From contig DSBM01000063.1 of the NCBI GenBank assembly GCA_011049425.1, forward strand, positions 1 through 33,377: 33,377 nucleotides of DNA. The letters run 5' to 3'. The position numbers were made by a program, and so were the translations under genes. Under the pieces are notes generated by a model. The model worked only from the letters and a program-made list of their open reading frames with translations. It did not search any database and was not told the origin of the DNA. Below, piece by piece: positions 23,258 through 31,385 of this stretch. This DNA comes from Candidatus Aminicenantes bacterium (GTDB lineage Bacteria; Acidobacteriota; Aminicenantia; UBA2199). How positions within the stretch are numbered: position 1 is the first letter of the stretch; every line of letters begins with the position of its first letter.

Positions 23258-23809
23258 ATGGAGGAAAAAACCAAGGCAAAAATCATGGATTCCAGGAAAA
23301 TGGAACGCGCTTTCGCGCGCATGTCCATGGAAATTTTGGAACGCAATCGCGATGCCGCTAACCTGGCATTGATCGGAATTCAGACCAAGGGGGTCTTTGT
23401 GGCCCGGCGGATACGTGCCCAGATCCAAACCCTTGAAAAGGTTGAGTTGCCCATGGGCATCCTGGACATCACCCTTTTCCGTGATGACCTGCATTTGCAG
23501 GAACAACATCCCAAGGTTGAGAAAACCGAGATCGATTTTTCAGTCGAAAACCGCCATATCGTGTTGATCGATGACGTGGTTTTTACCGGCCGTACCATTC
23601 GAGCGGCCATGGATTCGATCTTTGAACTGGGGCGCCCCGCCAGCATTCAACTGGCGGTATTTATTGACCGCGGCCACCGGGAACTGCCCATTTGTCCTGA
23701 TTTCAAAGGCAAATACCTTCCAACCGCCCGCAGGGAGCGTGTCAACGTCATGCTGAAAGAAATGGACGGCTCCGACCAGGTATTGATCATGGAACCCATT
23801 AGGTTTTAA
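23258..23809 (+). CDS. pyrR: PyrR, bifunctional pyrimidine regulator / uracil phosphoribosyltransferase
   Basis: A 183-residue PyrR. The PRPP-binding motif VLIDDVVFTGRTIRAAMD lies at about residue 100-117. Other blocks fit: ALIGIQTKGVFVARRI and LDITLFRDDL. In Gram-positives PyrR binds pyr mRNA when UMP is high and causes attenuation; elsewhere some copies may only act as UPRTase. I see no clear anti-terminator/terminator pair in the 59 bp before it, so an attenuation role here is unsupported by sequence. The ATG at 23258 is preceded by AAAGGAG; a start at 23243 lacks one. The stop overlaps the pyrB start (TAATG). Confidence 0.92.
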   Translation: MEEKTKAKIMDSRKMERAFARMSMEILERNRDAANLALIGIQTKGVFVARRIRAQIQTLEKVELPMGILDITLFRDDLHLQEQHPKVEKTEIDFSVENRHIVLIDDVVFTGRTIRAAMDSIFELGRPASIQLAVFIDRGHRELPICPDFKGKYLPTARRERVNVMLKEMDGSDQVLIMEPIRF

Positions 23810-24753
23810 TGGAAACCGGCGGATTCAATCAACGCCACCTGCTTGGCATCGATCACGTGAGCGCTTCCGAGATCGATCTCATTCTGGATACGGCGGATTC
23901 TTTTGTTGAAATCTCCACGCGCAACATCAAGAAAGTACCGGCCTTGAAGGGCCGAACCGTGGTCAATCTCTTTTTCGAGAACTCAACGCGTACGCGCAGT
24001 TCTTTTGAGATCGCGGCCAAGCGCCTGAGCGCGGACCTGATAAACTTCAACTCCTCTGTTTCCAGTCTGAAAAAAGGAGAATCGCTCAGGGATACGGTGC
24101 TGACCCTGGAAGCGATGAATCCCCATGTCATCGTGATTCGTCACAGCGCCGCTGGTGCGCCCAAATATCTAACCACTTTCGCCCGGTCTTCCATAATAAA
24201 TGCAGGCGACGGCTTTCACGAGCATCCCACCCAGGCATTGCTGGACGCCCTGACCATCCGCCAGCGCTTTGGCAAGCTCCGGGGGCTGAAGATCGCCATT
24301 GTGGGAGACATTCTCCATTCCCGCGTGGCCCGTTCCAACCTGATCCTGCACCTGAAGATGGGCAACCCGGTCCATCTCGTGGGTCCTCCCAGCCTGGTTC
24401 CCCCGGAGTTCGAGCGCATGGGGGCCAAGGTGTTTTATGATCTGAAAGCCGGCGTAAAAGGGGTGGACATCGTTATGATGTTGCGGGTTCAGGAAGAACG
24501 TGGAGCCGGCAACTATTTTCCGTCAATCCGAGAATACAGGCGCTTGTTTGAAATCAATGCCGAGGTATTCGCCACGGCGGCGCCTCACGCCATTGTCATG
24601 CACCCGGGACCCTTGAACCGGGACGTGGAAATCGAAACCTCTCTGGCCGATTCCGATCGTTCCGTTATCCTGCAACAGGTAAACAACGGCATTGCCCTGC
24701 GCATGGCCGTGCTGTATCTGCTCAAGGGAGAATTCAATGAAGCTGCTCATTAA
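23809..24753 (+). CDS. pyrB: Aspartate carbamoyltransferase catalytic subunit
   Basis: A 314-residue catalytic subunit that joins carbamoyl phosphate and aspartate in the second step of pyrimidine synthesis. Motifs: FFENSTRTRSSFEIAAKRL (carbamoyl-phosphate site), VIRHSAAGAP, DGFHEHPTQALLDALTI and MHPGPLNRDVEIE. Length is normal for the class lacking a fused pyrC. No pyrI regulatory subunit follows, so UMP feedback through PyrI is not expected. Its ATG overlaps the pyrR stop by one base and its end overlaps pyrC by 17 bp. Confidence 0.96.
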   Translation: METGGFNQRHLLGIDHVSASEIDLILDTADSFVEISTRNIKKVPALKGRTVVNLFFENSTRTRSSFEIAAKRLSADLINFNSSVSSLKKGESLRDTVLTLEAMNPHVIVIRHSAAGAPKYLTTFARSSIINAGDGFHEHPTQALLDALTIRQRFGKLRGLKIAIVGDILHSRVARSNLILHLKMGNPVHLVGPPSLVPPEFERMGAKVFYDLKAGVKGVDIVMMLRVQEERGAGNYFPSIREYRRLFEINAEVFATAAPHAIVMHPGPLNRDVEIETSLADSDRSVILQQVNNGIALRMAVLYLLKGEFNEAAH

Positions 24754-26023
24754 AAACGGAAGACTGGTAGATCCCCACAGCCGTATAGATGACACCGTGG
24801 ATATCCGCATCGATGGGGCTTTGGTCCAGGAGATCCAGCCCCGGCTGGAACCTGAAAAAGGCTGTCGCGTGATCGATGCCGCCGGCCTGGTTGTTTGTCC
24901 GGGATTTATCGACATGCATGTTCATCTGCGCGAGCCGGGAAACGAAAACAAGGAAACCATCCAATCCGGAGTGGAAGCTGCTGTTCACGGCGGTTTCACA
25001 TCCGTGGCCTGTATGCCCAATACGAACCCGGTCAACGACAACCGGTCCGTGACCGAGTATATTATCGCCAGCGCGCGAAAGTGCGGTCTGGCCAATGTTT
25101 TTCCCGTGGCCTCCATTTCCAAGGGACTGGAGGGAAAGAACATCACGGAGATGGCGGATCTGGCCGCCGGCGGCGCCGTGGGTTTTTCCGACGACGGTCG
25201 CTGTGTCATGAGTGCCGACCTGATCCGCAAGGCGCTCGAGTACTGCCGCATGCTGGATCTGCCCATTATCGAACATCCCGAAGACCACGCCATCTCCGGC
25301 GAAGGCCTGGTCAACGAGGGTTTGATTTCATACAAGTACGGCATGAGGGGGATCCTCAACGCCTCGGAAGAGGTGATTGTGGCCCGGGACATCATCCTTC
25401 AGGATCGCATCCGCTCACGCCTGCACTTGACCCATATTTCCACTTCACGAGCCGTAGAGTTGATTCGCGACGCCAAAGCCGGCGGAATCCCGGTTACGGC
25501 GGATGCCACCCCGCACCACCTGTTGCTTAACGAAGAGAAAATCACCACTTATGACACGGTTTACAAGATGAAGCCGCCGCTGCGTACGGAAGCGGACCGA
25601 CTGGGTCTGGTGGAAGGATTGAAGGACGGCACCATTGACTGCATCGCTTCGGATCATGCCCCGCATACCCGGGACGAGAAAGACAGAGAGTTTGAATACG
25701 CGCCGTTCGGCGTGATCGGCCTGGAATCAACGGTTTCCGTAATCTATGACCGGTTGGTGCGTACCCGGATCATTTCGCTCAACCGTATGGTCGAGTTGCT
25801 GAGTACCAATCCTGCACGGATACTTAACCTGGAGGGCCGCGGCCGGGTCACCCCCGGAAAGCCGGCGGACCTGACGGTGCTGGATCTCAATCGGCGTTTT
25901 TCCATCAATGAGGCGACCTTCCGTTCCAAAGCCAACAACTGCCCTTTTCTGCAATGGGAGGGGATGGGCAGGGTGGCTTTTACCATTGTGGGCGGAAAAG
26001 TGGTTTATACATCAGGGGATTGA
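24737..26023 (+). CDS. pyrC: Dihydroorotase, class I
   Basis: A 428-residue amidohydrolase that closes carbamoyl aspartate to dihydroorotate. The zinc pair H61-x-H63 lies in FIDMHVHLREPGNE; SDHAPHTRDEK carries the catalytic aspartate region; PHHLLLNE contains further ligands. The C-terminal LNLEGRGRVTPGKPADLTVLDL is the usual amidohydrolase end, and the protein is full length. The ATG at 24737 follows AAGGGAG; an upstream start at 24692 would lie inside pyrB in another frame. The gene ends 19 bp inside the convergent tilS 3' end. Confidence 0.96.
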   Translation: MKLLIKNGRLVDPHSRIDDTVDIRIDGALVQEIQPRLEPEKGCRVIDAAGLVVCPGFIDMHVHLREPGNENKETIQSGVEAAVHGGFTSVACMPNTNPVNDNRSVTEYIIASARKCGLANVFPVASISKGLEGKNITEMADLAAGGAVGFSDDGRCVMSADLIRKALEYCRMLDLPIIEHPEDHAISGEGLVNEGLISYKYGMRGILNASEEVIVARDIILQDRIRSRLHLTHISTSRAVELIRDAKAGGIPVTADATPHHLLLNEEKITTYDTVYKMKPPLRTEADRLGLVEGLKDGTIDCIASDHAPHTRDEKDREFEYAPFGVIGLESTVSVIYDRLVRTRIISLNRMVELLSTNPARILNLEGRGRVTPGKPADLTVLDLNRRFSINEATFRSKANNCPFLQWEGMGRVAFTIVGGKVVYTSGD

Positions 26024-27405
26024 AAAGGCGCCTGAGGCCAGATCCCGTCCATTTGAATCTTTAAACGCGGAGTATTCGGCCCGGGTTTCACATGAGCTGC
26101 CGCGGCGTGGCCGGGAATCCAGATTGGCTGGTCGGATGCGTCGCACAGGAGGGGGCGCAGCGGACGTAAAGCCGCGGGTAACCCGGCGGCCCTGACCATT
26201 TCAAAAACGCGCTGGGAAAAATCGCTTCCCTGTTTGCGATAACGATCCGTGCCGCGGACCGAGCGCACCCGCAGGGGAAAACGCAGTTTTTTTGGATTCA
26301 TTTCCACCGTGAAAGCAGGTGAATCGCTTGGATTCAATTTATCTCCTGCCTCAGCGCGGCACAAGCAAACCCGTACCCGTGCGCAAATCTCCGGGATCAT
26401 GCAGTCGCCGTCAGTGGGAAGAACGTGGCTGTAAGTAGGAGCCGAAAAGTCTCTGGGGAACAGGAAGTCTTTTTGCCGGGTCAGGGTGATTCCGGGAAGG
26501 CTCAAGTGACGGGTAGACGGGTTGGGCGGCATGAGGGCTTCAACGTGTGCCAGCGAGATCTCCAGTAAATCCCCGCGCAATCGTCGCAGGTATTCCCGCA
26601 GCACGTGGCGTTGCAGGGCCGGGTGAATCGAATCCAGTGCGCCCGGGGGGATGACCTGTCCCAGGATCGTGATGTGATTCAGCAAATGCCGCGCCTGCAT
26701 GACAAAGCAGTCGCTTTCGTCTTTGAAAATACGCGTGGCATCATGGATGCGTTGATCCATTTGGGGAAATTGGCGCCGTATTATCGGCAGGATCTCGTGA
26801 CGAAGGCGGTTGCGCAGCAGGGTGAGATCCTGGTTGGAGGGGTCCTCGTAGTGGGAAAGATGCCGGCGTTGGAGAAAAGCGCGAATGTCCGCTTCAGAGA
26901 AAACCGCCAGGGGCCGCAGAATGCGCCTTCCCCGAAGCGGAAGAATGCCTGCCAGCCCCGCCGCTCCGCTTCCCCGCATCAGGCGCATAAAGAACGTTTC
27001 CACCTGGTCGGACAGGGTGTGCGCGGTGGCCAACCAGCTGGTGGGTGAAAGGTTGACCAGACGCTGGAAAAACGCATAACGCCTGCGGGAGGCCGCTGCC
27101 TCTAGATTGATACCTTCACGGCCGGCCAGTTCTTTCACGTCGGCTGATTCCGTGACCAGGGGGATGGTTCGCTCTGAACAGAAGTTAAAGACCCACAAGG
27201 ATTCCCGGGAAGCATCTTCGCGGATGCCGTGGTTCAGGTAAGCCGCTTTCAGGGTGAATTTCAGTTCACTTTCCAGGGCAGACAACAGGGTCAGCAGCGC
27301 AACCGAGTCTTTTCCACCGGAAAAGGCAGCGTATATGATAGCCCCCTGGATATCGGGAATGAGTTGAAGCAACCGGTCCCGGAAAGGCGGAAGAAGGATT
27401 TCCAT
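26005..27405 (-). CDS. tilS: tRNA(Ile)-lysidine synthetase
   Basis: A 466-residue TilS. The PP-loop is FSGGKDSVALLTLL near residue 30, followed by LNHGIREDASRESLW; the linker region has RGSGAAGLAGILPLRGRRILRPLAVF and YEDPSNQDLTLLRNRLRHEILP, the family's substrate-binding motif. The C-terminal domain reads FPLRVRSVRGTDRY and PIWIPGHAAAAH. TilS puts lysine on C34 of the CAU anticodon of tRNA-Ile2 so that it reads AUA rather than AUG. The ATG at 27405 lies 15 nt after the 3' end of the upstream tRNA, with no clear ribosome site; an upstream frame start would enter the tRNA gene. No other promoter fits between. Confidence 0.92.
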   Translation of the reverse strand: MEILLPPFRDRLLQLIPDIQGAIIYAAFSGGKDSVALLTLLSALESELKFTLKAAYLNHGIREDASRESLWVFNFCSERTIPLVTESADVKELAGREGINLEAAASRRRYAFFQRLVNLSPTSWLATAHTLSDQVETFFMRLMRGSGAAGLAGILPLRGRRILRPLAVFSEADIRAFLQRRHLSHYEDPSNQDLTLLRNRLRHEILPIIRRQFPQMDQRIHDATRIFKDESDCFVMQARHLLNHITILGQVIPPGALDSIHPALQRHVLREYLRRLRGDLLEISLAHVEALMPPNPSTRHLSLPGITLTRQKDFLFPRDFSAPTYSHVLPTDGDCMIPEICARVRVCLCRAEAGDKLNPSDSPAFTVEMNPKKLRFPLRVRSVRGTDRYRKQGSDFSQRVFEMVRAAGLPAALRPLRPLLCDASDQPIWIPGHAAAAHVKPGPNTPRLKIQMDGIWPQAPFQSPDV

Positions 27406-27420
27406 GTTAAGCGGTTGGAA

Positions 27421-27493
27421 TAGCGGTGGAGGGACTTGAACCCCCGACATATCGGATATGAGCCGACTGCTCTACCGGCTGAGCTACACCGCC
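27421..27493 (-). tRNA. tRNA with CAU anticodon, probably elongator tRNA-Met
   Basis: The minus strand folds as a full tRNA of 73 nt: acceptor GGCGGTG pairs with CACCGCT, D arm GCTC/GAGC, anticodon stem GTCGG/CCGAT with loop CTCATAT, T arm GGGGG/CCCTC with loop TTCAAGT, discriminator A. No CCA is encoded. The anticodon CAU allows Met or Ile2. The acceptor starts GGCGGTGTAGCTCAGC like the elongator Met tRNA of Bacillus, and positions 4-69 and 5-68 are G-C pairs rather than the C-G pairs that E. coli TilS selects, so Met is favoured. Because tilS lies just downstream, Ile2 remains a real alternative. Confidence 0.93.
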
Positions 27494-27503
27494 ATTCAAC
27501 CGC

Positions 27504-27532
27504 ATTGTAACCCAAAACCGCCACTGAATCAA
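27504..27532 (-). promoter_or_regulatory. Promoter of the tRNA(CAU)-tilS unit
   Basis: On the minus strand TTGATT (27532-27527), 17 bp, TACAAT (27509-27504). The predicted start near 27497 is about 4 nt ahead of the mature tRNA 5' end. Confidence 0.65.
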
Positions 27533-27558
27533 TAGCATGGCGGCATAGCATGGCGGCG
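27533..27558. repeat. 13-bp tandem duplication
   Basis: TAGCATGGCGGCA is followed directly by TAGCATGGCGGCG. The pair lies between the ferritin stop codon and the tRNA promoter. It looks like a recent small duplication, with no function that I can support. Confidence 0.6.
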
Positions 27559-27576
27559 TCAGTTCGTGATTCGGGA

Positions 27577-28065
27577 TCAGTCGCGCGCGCCCAATTCACG
27601 ATCAAGCATGAACAGTCCCTGGCCGCGTTCGCCGATGAGTTTGAGTTTCTCTACGATTTTAGTCACGCCGGCTTCTTCTTCCACCTGTTCGTTGACGAAC
27701 CATTGCAGCATGTTCATGGTGGCATAATCCTTTTCACGTGTGGCCAGTTCTACCAGGTTGTGGATGCACGTGGTGATGTGTTCTTCATGGGCCAGTGACT
27801 CAGACATCATTTTAGAAGCTGAATCCCAGTCTTTTTGTGGGACCTTGATGGCCTGAAGCTCAACTCGTCCACCCCGTTCATTGATGAAGTGGTAAAACTT
27901 CATGGCATGTTCCAACTCTTCCTGAGCCTGTTTCTCCATCCAATGAGAAAATCCGCCGAGGTTCATCTCATCAAACTGTGCCGCCATGGAAAGGTACAGG
28001 TATGCAGAAAAAAGTTCTTCGTTGATTTGCTGGTTCAACGCGTCCTGAATGGTTTTTTTAATCAT
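27577..28065 (-). CDS. ftn: Bacterial ferritin (non-haem)
   Basis: A 162-residue FtnA-type ferritin. Ferroxidase ligands are visible at E17 (NEELFSAYLY), E50 and H53 (QEELEHAMKFYHF), and the downstream block MLQWFVNEQVEEEAGV supplies the later glutamate/glutamine ligands. No haem-binding methionine pattern of bacterioferritin was seen. It stores Fe3+ in 24-mers and uses peroxide or oxygen. The ATG at 28065 follows GGAGG; a start 99 bp upstream would overlap rubredoxin. It follows rubredoxin by 41 bp, so both should be on one mRNA from the promoter at 28302-28330. The pairing suggests protection of an anaerobe against oxygen and free iron. Confidence 0.95.
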   Translation of the reverse strand: MIKKTIQDALNQQINEELFSAYLYLSMAAQFDEMNLGGFSHWMEKQAQEELEHAMKFYHFINERGGRVELQAIKVPQKDWDSASKMMSESLAHEEHITTCIHNLVELATREKDYATMNMLQWFVNEQVEEEAGVTKIVEKLKLIGERGQGLFMLDRELGARD

Positions 28066-28106
28066 TATGACCTCCTTGTCAATCGTGTTTTCAAAAAAAG
28101 AACGGA

Positions 28107-28271
28107 TCAGTCTTCCATGGGTTCGAAATCTTCTTTTCCGACTCCGCAAAGCGGGCATTCCCAATCGTCCGGAATGTCGCTGAAAGCGGTGCCCGGAGCG
28201 ATACCGGAATCCGGGTCACCTTCGGCCTCATCATACACATAACCGCAAACTGTGCAAACGTACTTTTTCAT
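28107..28271 (-). CDS. Rubredoxin
   Basis: A 54-residue rubredoxin, short but complete. The FeS4 site is C6-x-x-C9-G-Y-V-Y and C39-P-L-C42-G. The middle reads [22 protein letters not shown], the classical rubredoxin form. It carries one electron at low potential, typically to rubrerythrin, superoxide reductase or an oxygen reductase; none of these is in the window. GGAGGAG precedes the ATG at 28271. The gene lies 41 bp upstream of ferritin and both probably respond together to oxygen or iron. Confidence 0.97.
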   Translation of the reverse strand: MKKYVCTVCGYVYDEAEGDPDSGIAPGTAFSDIPDDWECPLCGVGKEDFEPMED

Positions 28272-28301
28272 TGGTTATCTCCTCCAAATTCAGGTTTTGA
28301 C

Positions 28302-28330
28302 ATTATAGAAACCGCGTACGGCAAAATCAA
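28302..28330 (-). promoter_or_regulatory. Strong promoter for rubredoxin-ferritin
   Basis: On the minus strand TTGATT (28330-28325), 17 bp, and a perfect TATAAT (28307-28302). The predicted start near 28295 gives a leader of about 24 nt containing GGAGGAG. Confidence 0.75.
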
Positions 28331-28341
28331 GCGGGGCGACG

Positions 28342-28980
28342 TTAAAGGACCGTTCGAATCTTTTCAACCAGCATCGATTCCGGCGCCGCTCCTTCCAAAA
28401 AAGCGGATTCATTGATCACCGTGCGGGGAACCCCCATCACATTGTATTTCTGGGCCAGATGGGGAAATTCAGTGGCCTCCACCATGTCCGCCGTTACCCG
28501 GGGACTGTAATGCGCCATGCGATGTGCCAGGGTAACCGCAGCGGGACAATAGGGGCAGGTGGGTGTAACGAATACCTGGAGGTGGATCTCTTTTTGTAGG
28601 TTGTCCAGGAAAGTTTGGGTTTGCGGGCTGAGTTCAGTTTCAGATTGCGATACCATATGAATCGCATCCAGCATGGAGGCAAATTCATAACCTCCGGGAA
28701 TGCCGAAAAAGCGGATTCCAAGGTTTTCATCGGCCATCACGACGGTAGCGGGAATCTTATCCACTCCCAGTTCCCGGGCCCGCGACTGATCACCCTGAAA
28801 ATCAAGTATTTCCAGGTTGATGCCAGGCGATAATTTGCTTATTTCGGTAAGCAGGCCACGGGTTTCAACACAAAAACGACACTCTGTCTTCTGCGTAAAA
28901 AATACAAGGTTAACCGGCCTTTTCAAACTGTTCAGCATGGGTTCCATCTCTTTTCTCAAACTGTCGTTTATAAATGTCAT
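28342..28980 (-). CDS. Protein disulfide oxidoreductase-like protein with two thioredoxin domains
   Basis: A 212-residue protein of two fused thioredoxin-fold units, as in the PDO (glutaredoxin-like, TIGR02187-type) family of archaea and thermophilic or anaerobic bacteria. Unit 1 has C34-R-F-C37 and cis-proline region DKIPATVV; unit 2 has C142-P-Y-C145 and cis-proline region MGVPRTVI. There is no signal peptide, so it works in the cytoplasm. PDOs form, reduce or shuffle disulfides and often accept electrons from a thioredoxin reductase. The first active site (CRFC) is unlike the common CPYC. The ATG at 28980 follows AAGGAGG; an upstream start at 29037 lies before the predicted transcription start. 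It has its own promoter and ends 70 bp before rubredoxin. Confidence 0.88.
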   Translation of the reverse strand: MTFINDSLRKEMEPMLNSLKRPVNLVFFTQKTECRFCVETRGLLTEISKLSPGINLEILDFQGDQSRARELGVDKIPATVVMADENLGIRFFGIPGGYEFASMLDAIHMVSQSETELSPQTQTFLDNLQKEIHLQVFVTPTCPYCPAAVTLAHRMAHYSPRVTADMVEATEFPHLAQKYNVMGVPRTVINESAFLEGAAPESMLVEKIRTVL

Positions 28981-29005
28981 GATTGCCTCCTTGTCCATGG
29001 TAATG

Positions 29006-29034
29006 ACTATAACATATAAATGATGTAATTTCAA
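29006..29034 (-). promoter_or_regulatory. Promoter for the PDO gene
   Basis: On the minus strand TTGAAA (29034-29029), 17 bp, TATAGT (29011-29006). The start is expected near 28999, 19 nt before the ATG. An AACAA-N8-TTGTT inverted repeat overlaps the -35 upstream edge and could be an operator, which is speculative. Confidence 0.6.
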
Positions 29035-29069
29035 CAATTTTGTATTTGTTACAAAAGAGGTGGTTGCGC

Positions 29070-29098
29070 TTGAACCTGATTTGCCGGCGTGTTAAAAT
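29070..29098 (+). promoter_or_regulatory. Promoter for the glycosyltransferase pair
   Basis: TTGAAC at 29070-29075, 17 bp, TAAAAT at 29093-29098. The start is expected near 29105, about 33 nt before the first glycosyltransferase ATG. It is back to back with the PDO promoter. Confidence 0.55.
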
Positions 29099-29137
29099 CC
29101 GTCATCCTGTTTTTTAGAGACTGAAATCGGTACCACT

Positions 29138-30199
29138 ATGATTGTAGAGCAATTTCTTCCGGCTTTTCACTGGGGAGATGCCATTGGCACTTCCACCCTG
29201 CGCCTGCACCGTTTTCTGATATCCCAGGGAATAGATTCCCGCATTGTGGCGTTGTCCAGGGACGAAGGTTTGGAGGATATGGTTACGGATTTTGCGCATT
29301 ACCAGGAGTCGACGGATTCCATAAAATTGCTTCACTTTGCCGTGCCCTCGATATTGACTGATTTCTTTATCGGCGCCCGGGGGCGCAAAGTCATGATTTA
29401 TCACAATGTCACTCCGGCAACGTTTTTCGTCCACTTTTCACCTGAGTTGACACGTTTTACCCACGCGGGCAGGGATCACCTGGCCAGGCTGAATGGTGTT
29501 TTTGATTTGTGTGTGGCGGATTCCAACTATAACGCTCGTGAATTGACGCAATTGGGTTACAAGTGTGATATACGCGTTTTTCCCATCATGATCGACACCA
29601 CCGAGTACGACCGTCCCCATGCGCCGGCATACCGCAAATTACTCTGCGATGATCGCCGCACCATTATTTTTGTGGGCCGCATATCTCCAAATAAGAAAAT
29701 CGAGGATCTGGTTAAAGTCTTGTTTTATTACAAGAAATACATTTCCGCTTCCATTCGCCTGGTGGTTGCCGGCAAAACCTCTTTGTTGCCGCGGTACTTT
29801 TACGCGGTACGGGATCTGGCCGGCCGGTTTTACCTTGATTCCGAAGATATCCTGTTTACTGGACATATACCTTTCAGTGAATTGCTGGCTGTCTATCGAT
29901 CCGGAGACGTGTTTCTGTCCATGAGCGAGCATGAGGGGTTCTGCCTGCCGCTGATCGAGAGCCTGCATCTCAATGTACCCGTACTGGCCTACAACGCCGG
30001 TGCCGTGGAGGAAACGCTTGAGGGGGCAGGCATCTTGTTTCAGTACAAGTCCGTAGAGAGGGTGGCCGGGATGGTGGAACGCATGATCACGGATGCGGAC
30101 TTGCGTTCCCGGCTGAGCCGGGCCGCGCGGGAGCGGATGCGCACCTATCAGGAACAATCGCATCCCCGGCGCCTGGTGGAGTGGTTGAAAGAAACATGA
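29138..30199 (+). CDS. GT-B glycosyltransferase (GT4 group)
   Basis: A 353-residue glycosyltransferase with two Rossmann-like halves. The second half shows IIFVGRISPNKKIEDLVKVL, a segment with ILFTGHIPFSELLAVY, and the donor-site motif SEHEGFCLPLIESL (E-x7-E), the mark of GT4 retaining enzymes. It transfers a sugar from a nucleotide donor, likely in cell-surface polysaccharide assembly in the cytoplasm. There is no signal peptide or membrane segment. The ribosome site is weak (GAAATCGG region). It overlaps the next glycosyltransferase by 4 bp (ATGA), so the two probably act on one glycan. Donor and acceptor are unknown. Confidence 0.88.
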   Translation: MIVEQFLPAFHWGDAIGTSTLRLHRFLISQGIDSRIVALSRDEGLEDMVTDFAHYQESTDSIKLLHFAVPSILTDFFIGARGRKVMIYHNVTPATFFVHFSPELTRFTHAGRDHLARLNGVFDLCVADSNYNARELTQLGYKCDIRVFPIMIDTTEYDRPHAPAYRKLLCDDRRTIIFVGRISPNKKIEDLVKVLFYYKKYISASIRLVVAGKTSLLPRYFYAVRDLAGRFYLDSEDILFTGHIPFSELLAVYRSGDVFLSMSEHEGFCLPLIESLHLNVPVLAYNAGAVEETLEGAGILFQYKSVERVAGMVERMITDADLRSRLSRAARERMRTYQEQSHPRRLVEWLKET

Positions 30200-31365
30200 T
30201 CCGGGTCGGAGCGGTTGTGCAGCGCTACGGCGAGGGAGTTGTCGGCGGCGCTGAAACTCTGGCCCGGGATGTGTGTGAGCGTCTCAATGCGTCGGGATGC
30301 GATGTGACCGTCTTTACCACAACGGCTCTGGATTACGTTAGCTGGGCGAATGAGTTTGTTCCGGGTGAATCCATTCTGCGGGGGGTTCGAATCCTGCGAT
30401 TCCCCGTGGTGAAACAACGGGATATTGATGCATTCAACCGGTTCTCGGCGGAATTTTTCGAAGCTGTCCCCCAGGACCGGGATGAGCGGCAGTGGATTCT
30501 GGAACAGGGTCCCCAAAGCCCGGATCTGCTCCGGGCCCTGGAAACCGATTACCGGGATTACGATGTTTTCCTGTTTTTCACCTACCTGTATTTGCCTACT
30601 GTTTTGGGCATGGACAAAGTGGATCGTCCCATCGCCCTGTTTCCCACGGCTCACGATGAGCCGCCGCTGTACCTGAAAATCATGCGGCGGGTCTTTGAGC
30701 GTCCGGAGCGCTTGTTTTTTCTGACCGGGGCGGAACAGGAATTGGTTCAACGCGTGTTTGGGCGTAGCCAAGGTATGGAACTGGTGCGCACCGGAGTAAA
30801 CCTTCCCGCAGACATTGATCCCGAGATGTTTCGCAGGAATCAATTTATTTTCGGTGCATACATGTTGTACGCGGGGCGAATCGAACGGGGCAAAGGTCTG
30901 GAAGAAGTGTTTGACGCTTACTCATCGCTGCGCCGTCACCACCTGGTGGACCTGGTTCTGCTGGGTCGCCGGCTCATGGAGATTCCCGAAGTGGAAGGCA
31001 TTCGTTATGCCGGGTTCGTTTCTGAACCGGAGAAACTGTCGGCTTTCCGTGGAGCCGTGTTTTCGCTGCAACCGTCCCCGCTCGAGAGCCTTTCCATCAC
31101 CACGCTGGAGTCCTTCGCACAGGGAACCCCGGTATTGGCCAATCGCCGCAGCCCGGTGTTGGCTGAACATGTCAACCTGTCAGGCGGGGGACTGCTTTAC
31201 GCGGATCCCGGTGAGTTGGAAAGCGAGGCTTCCCGCCTTTTTTCCAGCCCCGGGTTGCGACGGCGCATGGGCGAAAAGGGGCGTGCTTATGTGTATCGCC
31301 ACTTTGATTGGGAACGGGTGATTCAGTCCATCCGCGCCGCAATCGTTCAACTTGCCGAAAACTGA
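30196..31365 (+). CDS. GT-B glycosyltransferase (GT4 group)
   Basis: A 389-residue glycosyltransferase. The N-terminal acceptor-side block is VGAVVQRYGEGVVGGAETLARDVCERL, with the family's GGAE motif. The C-terminal half shows LYAGRIERGKGLEEVFDAY, VRYAGFVSE-like segment near residue 270, and PSPLESLSITTLESFAQGTPVLA, where the E-x7-E site is split by a short change (ESLSITTLE). It should act in the same surface-glycan pathway as the preceding gene, to which it is coupled by ATGA. The ATG at 30196 gives this coupling; one at 30181 lies inside the previous gene. A short hairpin follows the stop. Confidence 0.87.
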   Translation: MIRVGAVVQRYGEGVVGGAETLARDVCERLNASGCDVTVFTTTALDYVSWANEFVPGESILRGVRILRFPVVKQRDIDAFNRFSAEFFEAVPQDRDERQWILEQGPQSPDLLRALETDYRDYDVFLFFTYLYLPTVLGMDKVDRPIALFPTAHDEPPLYLKIMRRVFERPERLFFLTGAEQELVQRVFGRSQGMELVRTGVNLPADIDPEMFRRNQFIFGAYMLYAGRIERGKGLEEVFDAYSSLRRHHLVDLVLLGRRLMEIPEVEGIRYAGFVSEPEKLSAFRGAVFSLQPSPLESLSITTLESFAQGTPVLANRRSPVLAEHVNLSGGGLLYADPGELESEASRLFSSPGLRRRMGEKGRAYVYRHFDWERVIQSIRAAIVQLAEN

Positions 31366-31367
31366 AG

Positions 31368-31385
31368 TTGCTTTTCGCAAAGCAA
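31368..31385 (+). terminator. Short hairpin after the glycosyltransferase pair
   Basis: TTGCTTT (31368-31374), loop TCGC, AAAGCAA (31379-31385): a perfect 7-bp stem 2 bp after the stop codon. It is A/T-rich and has no T-run after it, so it is at best a weak terminator or an RNA-end stabiliser. Confidence 0.3.
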
